Of a stretch of DNA of 64,000 bases, positions 21,380-31,700 are shown piece by piece. The DNA is from Zopfochytrium polystomum (taxonomy: Eukaryota > Chytridiomycota > Chytridiomycetes > Chytridiales > Chytridiaceae). The position numbers were made by a program, and so were the translations under genes. A model generated the notes under the pieces. It was not told the origin of the DNA. It saw only the letters and a list, made by a program, of their open reading frames with translations, and made no database searches. Where the stretch lies: assembly GCA_025765615.1 (NCBI GenBank), contig JAIVFJ010000013.1, forward strand, positions 186,001-250,000, in the 5' to 3' direction. Within the stretch, counting starts at the first letter, position 1. Every line of letters begins with the position of its first letter.

Positions 21380-22218
21380 AGTCCCTGCTGGGCCCTCCTT
21401 GTTTTCTCCTCTTGGCTCAGAGGACCCTTAGGAAGTGTCTCAACTGCATCCACTTGCATGGGTTCAGGAACTGTAAGAGCTTGAGGAACTGGGGTAGGTC
21501 TTGATGTAGTTCCTACTTGTCTTTGCTTCAGCCTCTTGGAGTAGAGTCTGTTGTCAATCTTGATGGCAAGGAGAATGTACTCTTCCAAGGTCTCAGGGAT
21601 GTGCAGAGACTGGGAGAGCATGTCTTGGATGGACTCATGGAGACCATCATGGTACAGCTCCATCAGAGCTGCATCATTGTATCCAGAGTCTCTGGCTAGT
21701 TGCTTGAATTGGTTGGTGTAGGCCACACAAGATTGCTTTCCTTGCTTGATATGCTTGAGCTTGGATCTTGCTGTCCAAGATGCGTAGGGGTCACCAAAGG
21801 TAGCTTCCAGCCCCTCCCAGAGCTCTTGCAGGGTGGTGGGTGTGCTTGGGAGAGATCTGTACCATGATTGAGCTTGACCAGACAGGAGGGTGCTTGTGAA
21901 AAGAACCTTGACTTGCTCACTGGGAAATCTTGAAGGTTGGAGAAGGATGACATTCTCCACAGTGGCCATGAAGTTCCTGAGGTCTTTGGCCAGCCCAGTG
22001 AACTTGTCAGGGCTGGGAACCTTGGGCTCTCTTGCTTGGTTGGCTTGGGGCAGGGGAAGAGCTTGATGTTCTTGTTGGTGAAGTTGTTGTTGAAGCTGGT
22101 GCTGCTGGTGAAGGACTTGTTCTTGAAGTTGGTGTGTCTGTCTTGAGAGGGCTTGTAATTGGTCCATCAAGGCTTGGAAGGCAGTTGCATCAGGGAAGGT
22201 GTTGTTTGGGTCAGACAT
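21295..22218 (-). CDS. Gag of the nested gypsy derivative
   Basis: A 307-residue Gag starting 40 nt after the 5' LTR. It has a Gln-rich N-terminal coiled region, a Retrotrans_gag-type core ([32 protein letters not shown]) and one CCHC knuckle ([14 protein letters not shown]). It differs from the outer Gag by only about one residue (KDCPK versus KDCPR), so gag has stayed under constraint or diverged very recently. It forms the particle that packages element RNA. Confidence 0.95.
   Translation of the reverse strand: MSDPNNTFPDATAFQALMDQLQALSRQTHQLQEQVLHQQHQLQQQLHQQEHQALPLPQANQAREPKVPSPDKFTGLAKDLRNFMATVENVILLQPSRFPSEQVKVLFTSTLLSGQAQSWYRSLPSTPTTLQELWEGLEATFGDPYASWTARSKLKHIKQGKQSCVAYTNQFKQLARDSGYNDAALMELYHDGLHESIQDMLSQSLHIPETLEEYILLAIKIDNRLYSKRLKQRQVGTTSRPTPVPQALTVPEPMQVDAVETLPKGPLSQEEKTRRAQQGLCFYCGSKEHAVKDCPKKKHPNSQVQAH
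21316..21322 (-). promoter_or_regulatory. -1 frameshift heptamer CCCAAAC (nested element)
   Basis: In gag frame the site reads C-CCA-AAC, the X-XXY-YYZ form used for programmed -1 frameshifting. It lies just before the gag stop, in the region where gag and the -1 pol frame overlap. Confidence 0.7.
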
Positions 22219-22245
22219 GATGGCAGAGAGTAGTGGGAGAGGGTG

Positions 22246-22256
22246 AAGTGAATTAT
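22246..22256 (-). other. Self-primer-like binding site (nested element)
   Basis: Two bases inside the 5' LTR, the 11-mer ATAATTCACTT (sense) is complementary to AAGTGAATTAT at 22339-22329, about 36 nt downstream of the TATA box. This matches the geometry of Tf1-type self-priming, where the first 11 nt of the transcript pair with the primer site. No tRNA 3' end complement was noticed. Confidence 0.6.
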
Positions 22257-22258
22257 GA

Positions 22259-22656
22259 TGTCAGGAACAGGGCAGGACAGGACAAGGCAGACAAGGAACT
22301 GAGAGGAGTGATGATTGTATTGGAAACAATAATTCACTTGAGGGATGGGACAGGTCCCCCATCCCCCTTTTATACCTTTTGAGAGTCTTCCTTGTCAAGA
22401 CTCAAAGAAAGTTCCAGAAAGAGCAATTAGTAATACAATGATACCAATGATACCAATGACAACAAGACAAGTCAGGAAAGCAAAGAAGGTTCCAGAAGGT
22501 TCCACAAGGTTCCATGAAGGAATGTTCTAGAAGGTTCCAGAAGGTTCCAGAATGTTCCATGAAGGAATGTTCTAGAATGTTCCAGAAGGTTCCAGAAGGT
22601 TCCATGAAGGAATGTCCTAGAAGGTTCCAGAGGTTTCCAGAGGGTGATTCATAACA
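22259..22656 (-). repeat. 5' LTR of the nested gypsy derivative
   Basis: 398 bp, the same sequence as 19386-19783. It contains the pentamer array (22484-22643) and TATA box (22367-22374) that would drive transcription of the element. Confidence 0.95.
22484..22643 (-). promoter_or_regulatory. Heat-shock-element-like array in the promoter LTR
   Basis: The same 32-unit array as 19611-19770, here in the 5' LTR and so in the position of an active promoter. Confidence 0.75.
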
Positions 22657-24248
22657 TTGTGGAATTCACACTTCTCCAGCTTTGCATAGAGGTGATGCTG
22701 TCTGAGTCTCTCCAAGACAGTCTTGACATGTCCCATATGGCTTGCAGTGTCAGATGAAAATACCAGGATATCATCCAGGTAGACAATGACAAAAAGGTCC
22801 AGAATATCCCTGAAGATGTCATTCATCATGCCTTGGAAAATAGCTGGAGCATTGGTAAGTCCAAAGGGCATGACCAAGTACTCAAAGTGACCGTATTTGC
22901 ATCTGAAGGCAGTCTTCCATTGATCCTGGGGCTTAATTCTGACCAAATTGTAGGCACCTCTGAGGTCAATCTTGGAAAATATCCTTGCATGGCTCAGTTT
23001 GTCCAGTAATTCAGAGATGAGAGGCAGTGGATAGCGGTTCTTGACTGTCATCTCATTGAGATCTCTGTAGTCCACACAGGGTCTCAGTCCCCCATCCTTC
23101 TTCTTGACAAAAAAGATGGGAGCTCCAGCTGGTGACTTGGAAGGTTGGATGAATCCCTTGTTCAGCATTTCTTCAATGTATTCTTGGAGGGCCTTGGCTT
23201 CTGGTGGAGAGAGGTGGTACAGTGGCTTGAAAGGTGGGCTGCAAGTTTCATCCTTGAGTGGGATTTCACAGTCATAAGGCCTCTGAGCTGGTAGCAGGTC
23301 TGCCTTGGTCTTGGAAAACACATCAGCATAAGGGAGATATTCTTTTGGTAGCTTGGATGCCAGCAAAAGGTCTGATGGGTCCAGGTTGTTGTGCTCCTCA
23401 GCAGTGGGGCTTGAATTCTTGACTGGGAACTGTGATTCTTGAATCTTTGACTGAGAGTTCTGTTCTTGGCAAAGACTGTGAGCTGTGGAACTTGAATCTT
23501 GAATGTGGACTGTGAACTGTGGTACTTGAATCTTTGACTGTGGGTTCTGTGAACAAGAGTCATGGCCATGACTGTGAGCTCTATGAGCTCTACTTGAATC
23601 TTGACTGTGAGCTGTGAACTGTGGAACTTGAGTCTTGGCTGGCTGTGAATCTTGAATCAAGGGCTTGAGAGCATGAGACTTGGGGGCTTGACTTGAGTTT
23701 TGGGTGACTGTTCCGATTGGTGGAGGTTGGACTTGACCAGTGACCCAATCAATGGCAGGGTTCTGGGCTTGCAGCCATGGTAATCCCAGGATGACAGAGA
23801 ATGTGGGTGAGCCAAGATCCAATACTTCCAGATTGACCATGGATGGTGGAAAGTCTTGGATGTGGAGGTTTAGCTTGGTTTCATGGCTGATTTCCTTGAA
23901 CAGAGCATGATTGGCAAAGTGGACCTTGAGGGGTGTGGATTTCTTGATCGTAGGAATGGCACAAGACTTGGCAAGGGTGGCATCAATGATGTTGCAGGAT
24001 GATCCAGAGTCTATAAGGGCCTTGGTTGTGATGGTTGACTTGGGTGAGAGTTGAATCTTGACATCCATGGTGAGTTGGTGGGGCTTGGAATGTGAGGTGT
24101 TTGTGGTGCTGGTGGTGGTGATGAAACAGGGGCAGCTTGGAGGAGGGTCCAGGGAATTGCCCCTCAGTGAGCCTGGACCTGGGAGTTTGGGTGCTTCTTC
24201 CTTGGGCAGTCCTTGACAGCATGCTCCTTGGAGCCACAGTAAAAACAC
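22657..24248 (-). pseudogene. Outer gypsy pol, 5' half: protease and reverse transcriptase
   Basis: This is the pol frame entered by -1 shift from gag. The protease has [13 protein letters not shown] with downstream ILGLPWL. RT follows: [30 protein letters not shown], the first Asp in [22 protein letters not shown], and the YLDD box at 22781-22770. The frame is cut by the nested element after LEKCEFH and resumes at 19385. Between protease and RT is a long Gln/Ser-rich linker with repeated SQFxVxxQDSS-like units. Confidence 0.95.
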
Positions 24249-25087
24249 AGTCCCTGCTGGGCCCTCCTTGTTTTCTCCTCTTGGCTCAGAGGACCCTTAG
24301 GAAGTGTCTCAACTGCATCCACTTGCATGGGTTCAGGAACTGTGAGAGCTTGAGGAACTGGGGTAGGTCTTGATGTAGTTCCTACTTGTCTTTGCTTCAG
24401 CCTCTTGGAGTAGAGTCTGTTGTCAATCTTGATGGCAAGGAGAATGTACTCTTCCAAGGTCTCAGGGATGTGCAGAGACTGGGAGAGCATGTCTTGGATA
24501 GACTCATGGAGACCATCATGGTACAGCTCCATCAGAGCTGCATCATTGTATCCAGAGTCTCTGGCTAGTTGCTTGAATTGGTTGGTGTAGGCCACACAAG
24601 ATTGCTTTCCTTGCTTGATATGCTTGAGCTTGGATCTTGCTGTCCAAGATGCGTAGGGGTCACCAAAGGTAGCTTCCAGCCCCTCCCAGAGCTCTTGCAG
24701 GGTGGTGGGTGTGCTTGGGAGAGATCTGTACCATGATTGAGCTTGACCAGACAGGAGGGTGCTTGTGAAAAGAACCTTGACTTGCTCACTTGGAAATCTT
24801 GAAGGTTGGAGAAGGATGACATTCTCCACAGTGGCCATGAAGTTCCTGAGGTCTTTGGCCAGCCCAGTGAACTTGTCAGGGCTGGGAACCTTGGGCTCTC
24901 TTGCTTGGTTGGCTTGGGGCAGGGGAAGAGCTTGATGTTCTTGTTGGTGAAGTTGTTGTTGAAGCTGGTGCTGCTGGTGAAGGACTTGTTCTTGAAGTTG
25001 GTGTGTCTGTCTTGAGAGGGCTTGTAATTGGTCCATCAAGGCTTGGAAGGCAGTTGCATCAGGGAAGGTGTTGTTTGGGTCAGACAT
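24164..25087 (-). CDS. Gag of the outer gypsy element
   Basis: 307 residues starting 40 nt inside the 5' LTR: a Gln-rich coiled N-terminus, gag core, and one CCHC knuckle. Intact. The stop TGA at its end lies about 20 nt after a CCCAAAC heptamer, giving Gag alone or Gag-Pol by frameshift. Confidence 0.95.
   Translation of the reverse strand: MSDPNNTFPDATAFQALMDQLQALSRQTHQLQEQVLHQQHQLQQQLHQQEHQALPLPQANQAREPKVPSPDKFTGLAKDLRNFMATVENVILLQPSRFPSEQVKVLFTSTLLSGQAQSWYRSLPSTPTTLQELWEGLEATFGDPYASWTARSKLKHIKQGKQSCVAYTNQFKQLARDSGYNDAALMELYHDGLHESIQDMLSQSLHIPETLEEYILLAIKIDNRLYSKRLKQRQVGTTSRPTPVPQALTVPEPMQVDAVETLPKGPLSQEEKTRRAQQGLCFYCGSKEHAVKDCPRKKHPNSQVQAH
24185..24191 (-). promoter_or_regulatory. -1 frameshift heptamer CCCAAAC (outer element)
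   Basis: Reads C-CCA-AAC in gag frame inside the 85-nt gag/pol overlap (24164-24248), and pol is in the -1 frame. It is also present in the nested copy. Confidence 0.7.
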
Positions 25088-25114
25088 GATGGCAGAGAGT
25101 AGTAGGAGAGGGTG

Positions 25115-25125
25115 AAGTGAATTAT
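25115..25125 (-). other. Self-primer-like binding site (outer element)
   Basis: The same 11-mer as at 22246-22256, complementary to 25203-25213 in the 5' LTR. Confidence 0.6.
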
Positions 25126-25127
25126 GA

Positions 25128-25485
25128 TGTCAGGAACAGGGCAGGACAAGGCAAGGCATGGTAGACAAGGAACTGAGAGGAGTGATGATTGTATTGGAAA
25201 CAATAATTCACTTGAGGGATGGGACAGGTCCCCCATCCCCCTTTTATACCTTTTGAGAGTGTTCCTTGTCAAGACTCCAAGAAAGTTCCAGAAAGAGCAA
25301 TTAGTAATGCAATGATACCAATGATACCAATGACAACAAGACAAGTCAGGAAAGCAAAGAAGGTTCCAGAAGGTTCCACAAGGTTCCATGAAGGAATGTT
25401 CTAGAAGGTTCCAGAAGGTTCCAGAAGGTTCCATGAAGGAATGTTCTAGAAGGTTCCAGAGGTTTCCAGAGGGTGATTCATAACA
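25128..25485 (-). repeat. 5' LTR of the outer gypsy element
   Basis: 358 bp, the same sequence as 16895-17252. Pentamer array 25358-25472, TATA box 25241-25248. Followed by the duplication ATGAT. Confidence 0.95.
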
Positions 25486-25494
25486 ATGATGTGC

Positions 25495-25930
25495 AAAGCT
25501 CATGCAAGAGTGGCTGTGCTTCCTCCTCTTTTTGGGGCTGTTTCATGGGTTCAAACCAGGATGCTGTTGTTCATTGACAGCCCATTCAATCATCAAAGCA
25601 TCTTGACATTCTGGATGGAGCTTAATGATTTTCTAGACTAAATGGATACGAAATTGGACGCTCAACAGGATGTGACTGCTGCCTTCATCAGCAAGACAAC
25701 GCTCCAGCACACGAAGCAGTTTCAAAAACAACGATTGAAAATTCTTGACTGGCATTTGCAAAGACCAGAATTAAACCTGATTGAGAATCTCTGGGAACAC
25801 CTCAGTGCAAAAGGATTGTCCATCTGGAATTCCAGGTTGAAAAAATTGGTTGCAAGTGGATGGCCCAAAACTTTCCATTTTTTCATTCAAAGTTTCGCTG
25901 AAAATATGCGGAGAGAATCGTGACGTCTGG
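25495..25930 (+). pseudogene. Tc1/mariner transposase relic
   Basis: Decayed C-terminal half of a DDE transposase. A WGCF-like block with GSN/GxL follows a short start. The second catalytic region (QDVTAAFISK..., from QDNAPxHxxK) and LDWHLQRPELNLIENLWEHL, which contains the last catalytic Glu, are readable. Stops and shifts break the first part. Similar relics lie at 25950-26110 and 40440-40850. The outer gypsy element sits just before it. Confidence 0.8.
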
Positions 25931-25949
25931 TATGAAGCCTTCCAATCAA

Positions 25950-26110
25950 TATCAGTATACGCCACTTGCCATTCTTAAACCCAACTGAGAATCTTGGGGA
26001 ATACCTGAAGCAAAAAGTATAAACGAATCACCTGTCTGGCATCTCATTCTCCGCTCTGAAAAATTGGTTCCAAGTGCATCACGCTGTGACTTTCCGATGA
26101 GGATCTTCAA
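25950..26110 (+). pseudogene. Short Tc1/mariner transposase fragment
   Basis: Reads LPFLNPTENLGEYLKQKV, the region around the last catalytic Glu, repeated directly after the larger relic. It may be a partial tandem duplication. Confidence 0.6.
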
Positions 26111-26854
26111 AGTTTAGTTGAAAGGGCAAGGAGAAACAAAGCGTTTGTTAAAAATAGGGGATTCCACCAAATATATTGAGGTAGTTGCTTATAGTGAGGT
26201 GAAGCCTGTCCAGCATCCTTCTCCTCCAGCTTGCAGTCAAGCAGTCTCTGGCGCTCTCTGCTGGTCACCAGAACAGAGCAGAAAGGGAATTCCTCGGCGT
26301 AATGGACCGTGTAAATGATCAAAGTGTGCAGCAGTCATTGCAAGTACAAGTGGCAACAGGCCAGCAGGTTGTTGGTGGTCCCTGGTTTCACGGACACCAG
26401 CAGTAAGCAATTCAGTGTTACATCACCAGGGTCTTCAAGGAATGCAGCCTTTACTGCTCTGCTTTGGGTGCTGGGGGGGATGCCCCAAGACCCAATTGCA
26501 GAACACAAGGGGGGTGACAGTGCGACTCAAACAACAGCAGTGCGCCATTGATGGCAAGGCTCCATGCTTAGCTTTTTTTGCCAAGTTTGATGTGACTCTA
26601 CGCAGGGAGGTAATAGATAAGCGTTTGAAGGGGAACGCGAGTTGAAAGCAGCTTATTTTTGTTATTATTTTTTTTTATTATTTTGTTGTTGTTGTTTTGT
26701 TTTGCCCCTCCAGAGAAAGGCACGTGCTCGCGCACTCTTTCACGTAATACTGCAATAATTGAAAATGAAAAAAAAAGAAAGAAAAAAAGAAGGGAAAAAA
26801 AAAAAAGAAAAAGAGAATTAAGCAAGAGAGAGAGAGAGAGAGAGAGTGAGAGAA
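26111..26854. other. Spacer upstream of the F-box/PP2 gene
   Basis: No gene is seen. Base composition shifts here from transposon-like to T/A-rich homopolymer tracts (26655-26820) and a short GA repeat directly before the start codon at 26855. Confidence 0.5.
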
Positions 26855-28445
26855 ATGGCGACACCGGGATTCCTTCCAAAGGCCTCCTCCTCGTCCTCCT
26901 CATCCGCATCACCACCGTTGGCGGGGGCGGCGGCGGCGGCGCCTGCCGCGGGGCTCCTCGACCTGCCGCCGGAAGTGGGCGAGCAGATCCTCGTCGCCCT
27001 CGCCTCCGCCGGCTCGCTCAGGGACGTCGCCGCACTCGCCCGCGCCTGCCGCTCCATCTACCAGAACTGGTTCCTGCAGCACGACTACGACATCGGCGGC
27101 GGCGGGGATGCCGCACCCGCACCCGCACCCGCACCCGCATCAGCCGCGGCCGGCCTGTGGCTCTCGCTTCTGCGCAGTCAGTATGGAAAGGTTGGTAAAA
27201 CTGGGCGAGCGGGCTGGGGTGAGCGAGCGAGCTGCTTTGGATCGCGCCGCTAGTTCCAAGCTCCCGTTGGGTTTTCAGAACTCGCCTTTCCTTCGTCATG
27301 GGGTGTGTTCCTGCTTTGCCCTTTTCGCCTGCCCTCCGCACTTGCACACTCGCCCCCACCCTCGTTCCGCTCTCGTTGTCCCGGCGCCAGCAAGCTCTTG
27401 CCTGCAGTAGGTTGCAGGGTGGAATCGTGGGGAAACCAGCAACCAGCCACCCACGCCCCTTCCACATCTCACTTCTGTCTCTTTAAAAAAAAAAAAAAAA
27501 AATCGTGGGGCCTCTCGTCTAAACCCATTCCTTTCTGAATTGTTTCTTTGACCGACACCCCACAGGACAGCGTCCCCGCGCAAGCAACGCTCGCAGCGCA
27601 GACGCTGCGCGACCTGTCGTCGCCGCACCGCATGGCGCCCGCGTTCTTTGGTGCGTGGCTGGACGACAACTACTGGCGCCGCGACGAGTCGCAGGACGGC
27701 GCGCTGTCGACCCCGTTTGTGTGGCACCTGGACTCTGTGTGGTGGTTCGACGTGCGCGCCACGTTTGCCGCCCGCCGCGCAGGGTGGACGTACACCCCGT
27801 ACGTGCGCTTCCGCCTGACGGGCCGCATGTCGTGGTTTCCGGGGAGCCTCCAGATGGTCGTGGCGGTGAGATATTCACATCCCCGGTTCCCTGCTTTCTG
27901 TGGCGCTTTGCTCGAAACAAGACTCACCCCAAAGAAAACGAACGCACACACACGCACTTCCATCTCCCCTCCACCCCCCACAGACAGCCGCCAAGGAGCC
28001 GGACACGCCGTCGGTCACGCTGTGTCGCCGCGCCACGGCGACCGCGCTCGACCGACTCCCGCGGGAGCGGTGGTGCACGGTGTTTTTCCCACGCGCAGCG
28101 ACGGTGCCGGTCGGCAGCGACGGCGGCGTCGGCGACAGCGGCTTTCGCGACGTGGAGGTGTGGCTGGAGGACCACTCGAGCACGTACAAGCAAGGGCTCG
28201 TGCTGGACGTGTACGGGCTGGTTGCGTCGGACGCGGTGGCGGCGGCGGCGGCGACGGACGTGGCCGAGGCCCGCGGGGACGTGGTCGTCGTGGTGGCGGA
28301 GGACGGCTCGGCGACGCGGCGCGGTGCGCCCGCGGAGGAAGAAGGGGGCGACCCGGACGCGTCTGGCGAAGGCGGCGGCGGGGCGTTCCGGCCGCCGTTC
28401 CATCGCCTGCGCATCGGCGGGCCTGTTCGGCGCGTGCTGGATTGA
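26855..28445 (+). CDS. F-box protein with PP2-like (phloem protein 2) domain, 365 aa, three exons
   Basis: Exons 26855-27190, 27566-27865 and 27984-28445 join in frame (GT-AG, phase 0 both). The N-terminus is Ser/Ala-rich. Residues about 35-75 form an F-box-like block (LLDLPPEVGEQILVAL ... ACRSIYQNWF). The rest resembles the PP2 lectin-like fold of plant F-box/PP2 proteins: WWFDVRATF, YTPYVRFRL, RWCTVFFP, FRDVEVWLEDH, YKQGLVLDVYGL. Such proteins are expected to recruit glycosylated or other targets to SCF ubiquitin ligases; this role is inferred. Domain identity is from pattern only. The start ATG follows a GA tract and is the first in frame. Confidence 0.7.
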
Positions 28446-28706
28446 TGGATGGGTGGGTGGATTGGCTTCCCCGCGGCCCAAATGTGTCAAGGCGAAAAAA
28501 GAAAGATACAGTTCTTGACTGATAGCACGCTTCTACGTACCAAATTGGGAACTTGCGCCTGCGGCGGAGTCGATGTAATGTCAGTGCGGTAAGAAGTCCG
28601 CCCATTTCAGCACACAGACCGGTACCCCCGCCCCAAAGGCTACGCTTCTGGGGGCAAAGACACAGACAGACAGACAGACAGCAGGTCTGGACGAAAAGGA
28701 CGCTAG

Positions 28707-28742
28707 AAAAAAAGAAAAAAAAAAAAAAAAAAAAAAAAAAAA
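28707..28742. repeat. Poly-A tract between convergent genes
   Basis: About 36 bases, nearly all A, lie between the 3' ends of the F-box/PP2 and RasGEF genes. Confidence 0.8.
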
Positions 28743-28782
28743 GATGAAGAAGAAGATATGCCCCCGAGCATTTACAAAACTG

Positions 28783-31700
28783 TCACATCATCTCGCGCTT
28801 CAGCTTCTCCAGCCGCTCGACCAGCTCGACAAACTCCTTCTCGATCGCCGCCTCCTCCTCCGCGGCCGCCAGCGCCGCCGCCAGCGCTCCGCCCTCCTCC
28901 TCCTCCTCCGCATCGTCCGCAGTGTCCTCTCCCGCCGCGGCCCACCGTGCCGCCGCCGTCGCCGCCGCACTTGCACAGCCACGATCGTCCTCGCCCCCTT
29001 CCTCCTCCTCCACTGCTCCACCCGTCGCAGCGCCGCGATGCCGTGTCGCCACTGGCGGCGTGGTGGCGGGCGCCGGTGAGGGAGAGGACGAGGACTGGGA
29101 CGGCGAGTGGGAGGAAGATGACGACGACGACGACGGCGGAGACGACGAGGACGACGACGACGACGACGAAGACGACGACGGTGCAGCTGCAAACAGCGAG
29201 GACGACGGCGTTGGCCCGAGCCGCGCGAGACGCGCAAGAAGCGCCTGCTGCGTGACCGCCGCGGGGGTTGGCGCCGGCACCGGCGCAGCAACAGCAGCAT
29301 TGGGCTCCTCTTGCGGCGCCAGCGACGACGAACGAGACGTAATGTGCGGCGGCGGCCGGTCCATTGACGGGGAGCGAGAGTAGGGCGACGGCGACGGTGG
29401 CAGCGAAGACCTCATCGACGACGACGACGACGACGACGACGGTGGTAGCAGCAGCAGGTTGCCGGATCCAACGTCATCCGCCGGTTGCGGCGCTGGCGGG
29501 TCCGGCGTGAAATACACGCAGTCGCCGCCGACGTAGCCTAGAGGGTACGCTCCGGGTGAGCGGAGCCCCTGGATCGTGAGCGCAAAGAACCCGACGCCGC
29601 CAAAGCCGCGGTGCCCGCCACCGCCTCCGCCACCACCGCTGCGGCCAAAGCGCTTGCCCTTAATTTTGAGCTTGCTCAGCTTCTCCATCATCTTGCTGCT
29701 GGTCGCAGCAAAGCGTGCGCCAACGGCGCTGAGCGATCGGCCGCCCCGTGTTGGATCCACAGCGTGGAGGCCGCCGCCGCCGCCGCCGCCCTGACCGTCT
29801 GCGGGCGTGGTCGGCTGCAGGGCCAGTGACCACGCGAGGAGCGTTTCGTCTGGCGCAAACGGTTGGCCCAGTATCCAGTGTATCACATCGTCGGACCGCT
29901 CCTTGCGAACTGACGCGTATCCGCGAATGTTCGGGTCGCTGCCGCTGACGCCGACTTCGGCGCTCTCCCCTGCGCACGACCAGAGCTCCCATTGACTCAG
30001 TAGCGTCGTAAAGTACGTTGCATCATGCATGCCGCTCCGCGATAGGTCATCGAGAAGCACGTGAATGCAAGGTATCAGCCCATCAAACTTGATTGAGCTG
30101 CTCGGCCCTGCGGCGCCTGCTGCATCCCTTAGGCCTCCGCCGATCCCCACGGCGCCACTGCCCATCACGCCGCCGCCGCTTCCACTGGAGGATCCCACGG
30201 CTCCCCCACCGATTCCCCCCGTGGTGCCAGCAGCTCCTGACGGGCCTTGCACAGCGGCCGAGTCTCGCTTAACGATGCCTCGGTATACGTGGTAGTTTCC
30301 CAGACTCGACACTGCCATCTTCAGGTCCTCCAGCCTCGCCATCGTTTTTCTAGAAACACCCGTCCACAGCGCATCGATGCGCGTGACTAGTGGCTGAGTA
30401 AGAGCTTCAACGACGGCGGTGAGGGCGTTGTAACTTCGGAGGGCGAAGAGGATTTCGGCTGTTTGAATCCACAAGAGGAGACGGCGTGAACGCAACGCTG
30501 CGGAGACGGTCGGTTCCTGCGACAGAACCGTAGAAGTGACAACGCGATAGAGGAAAATAGATTGATCAAGCATAGCGCGAAGCGACGGCGGAACGAGTGA
30601 TACTGTGATCGACGCAGCATGGGGATTCTGCTGATTGCTACTGATCTGTTGAAGGGATCGATTGGCCGCATCTGCAGTCTGCTGTGCAAATGAAGCTAGT
30701 TCGCGCGGCTCAAGGCGGCCGTGAAAGACGTCCCAATCCATCAACGTTAGATTGACAGCCAGCTGCCTAGCCGAGAACTCAGTGATGCACGTTGTGGTGG
30801 ACGCGGCGCCAAGAGCCTGCGTCGCAGCCGCGAGCTTCGTGCGCACAATAGCCATGTCTTCCAGCAGCTTCCGCAGCGATTGCAATGTTGACGCATTCAC
30901 GTTTGCGCTGCGAGAGGACGCCTGGAGAGTTTGCAGCTGTTGGGAGAGGATGGAGTAAGAAGCTGTGAGCTGAGTGCGACGGTGAATGAGTGGGGAAAGA
31001 GGAATTAATGGTGTGTAGTCCGGGGGCAGTGGGACGCTGACAGTGCGAGAGACTGTCATAGCAGAAAATGATGACGGGGATGGGGATGGGGCTCGCAAGC
31101 GGGAGGGGGAAGGTGATGGTGATCGGAACGGTGTGGGGGCGGGTTCCAGAAGCGCTGAAGGAGGGTTCACAAGGTGCATTGGCAGAGGAGACGATGAAGT
31201 CGTTCTGGCACCCAAAGAAGCGACCGCCACTTGGTCATGCGCCACATCAATGGCATCGCTGTTTGGATCCGTAATCTGAGTTGCGAAAGATACCAAGTTT
31301 ACATGAGAGTGGGACGCGGCCGGTGACTGAGGTGACGACTCCAAAACCGGGGCGCGCCCTTCGGATATCGGCGAGATCGCTTCAGCGATAGGCGCAAGGA
31401 GGGGTCGATCGTCAACCGGGGGAGTCCCCACTGGCATTGAGTGCTGTCGCGGAGGCGTGTCGAGGGGCTCAATACGGGCAATCGCCTCCTCCATGGCGAT
31501 CGAGGAACTGATTGAATCAGTTTCCGACTCCCGTTCTGAGCGATCGATCGAGATCGTCCGCTTTGGCGATGATTCGATGACGTTGGCCATAATAATGGAA
31601 GAGAGGCGAACAGATCCGCGAACGGTGGAGCGAATAGAACGGGGCCGGGTCAGCCGCGCTTGGCGGAAGCCTCTGTCGCTGCGCGAGGAAAACGTTGGAG

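Larger units (their letters stand above)
19386..22656 (-). mobile_element. Non-autonomous gypsy derivative nested in the outer element (3271 bp)
   Basis: Two 398-bp LTRs that match base for base as read (19386-19783 and 22259-22656) and the duplication TTGTG (19381-19385 and 22657-22661) show a clean insertion into outer pol, same orientation. It keeps gag, the protease region, the integrase zinc-finger start and the chromodomain. Reverse transcriptase, RNase H and the integrase catalytic core are deleted. The frame is still open. It must rely on enzymes of a full copy. Its LTRs are 40 bp longer than those of the outer element because of extra GAA/TTC units. Confidence 0.95.
16895..25485 (-). 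mobile_element. Chromodomain Ty3/gypsy retrotransposon (outer element)
   Basis: Two 358-bp LTRs that match base for base as read (16895-17252 and 25128-25485) and a perfect duplication ATGAT (16890-16894 and 25486-25490) bound the element. It reads on the - strand. Without the nested copy (19386-22656 plus one TTGTG) it is 5315 bp. Gag (25087-24164) and pol (24248-17253) overlap with a -1 offset. Pol keeps protease, RT, RNase H, integrase and a C-terminal chromodomain without stops, so only the nested insertion visibly inactivates it. The chromodomain and the self-primer-like site place it near the Tf1/sushi chromoviruses. Confidence 0.95.

Noticed and set aside
17125..25472. Repeated ORFs reading like FWNLLEHSFMEPSGTFWN
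   Set aside because: They are translations of the GAA/TTC pentamer array in the gypsy LTRs and recur wherever that array occurs. They are not proteins.
27018..28605. Long Arg/Pro-rich ORFs antisense to the F-box/PP2 gene
   Set aside because: Expected shadows in GC-rich coding DNA; the sense frame has splice sites and domain matches.
28758..29383. Asp/Glu-rich + strand ORF opposite the RasGEF C-terminus
   Set aside because: Antisense reading of the Ser-coding triplet repeats; no independent support.
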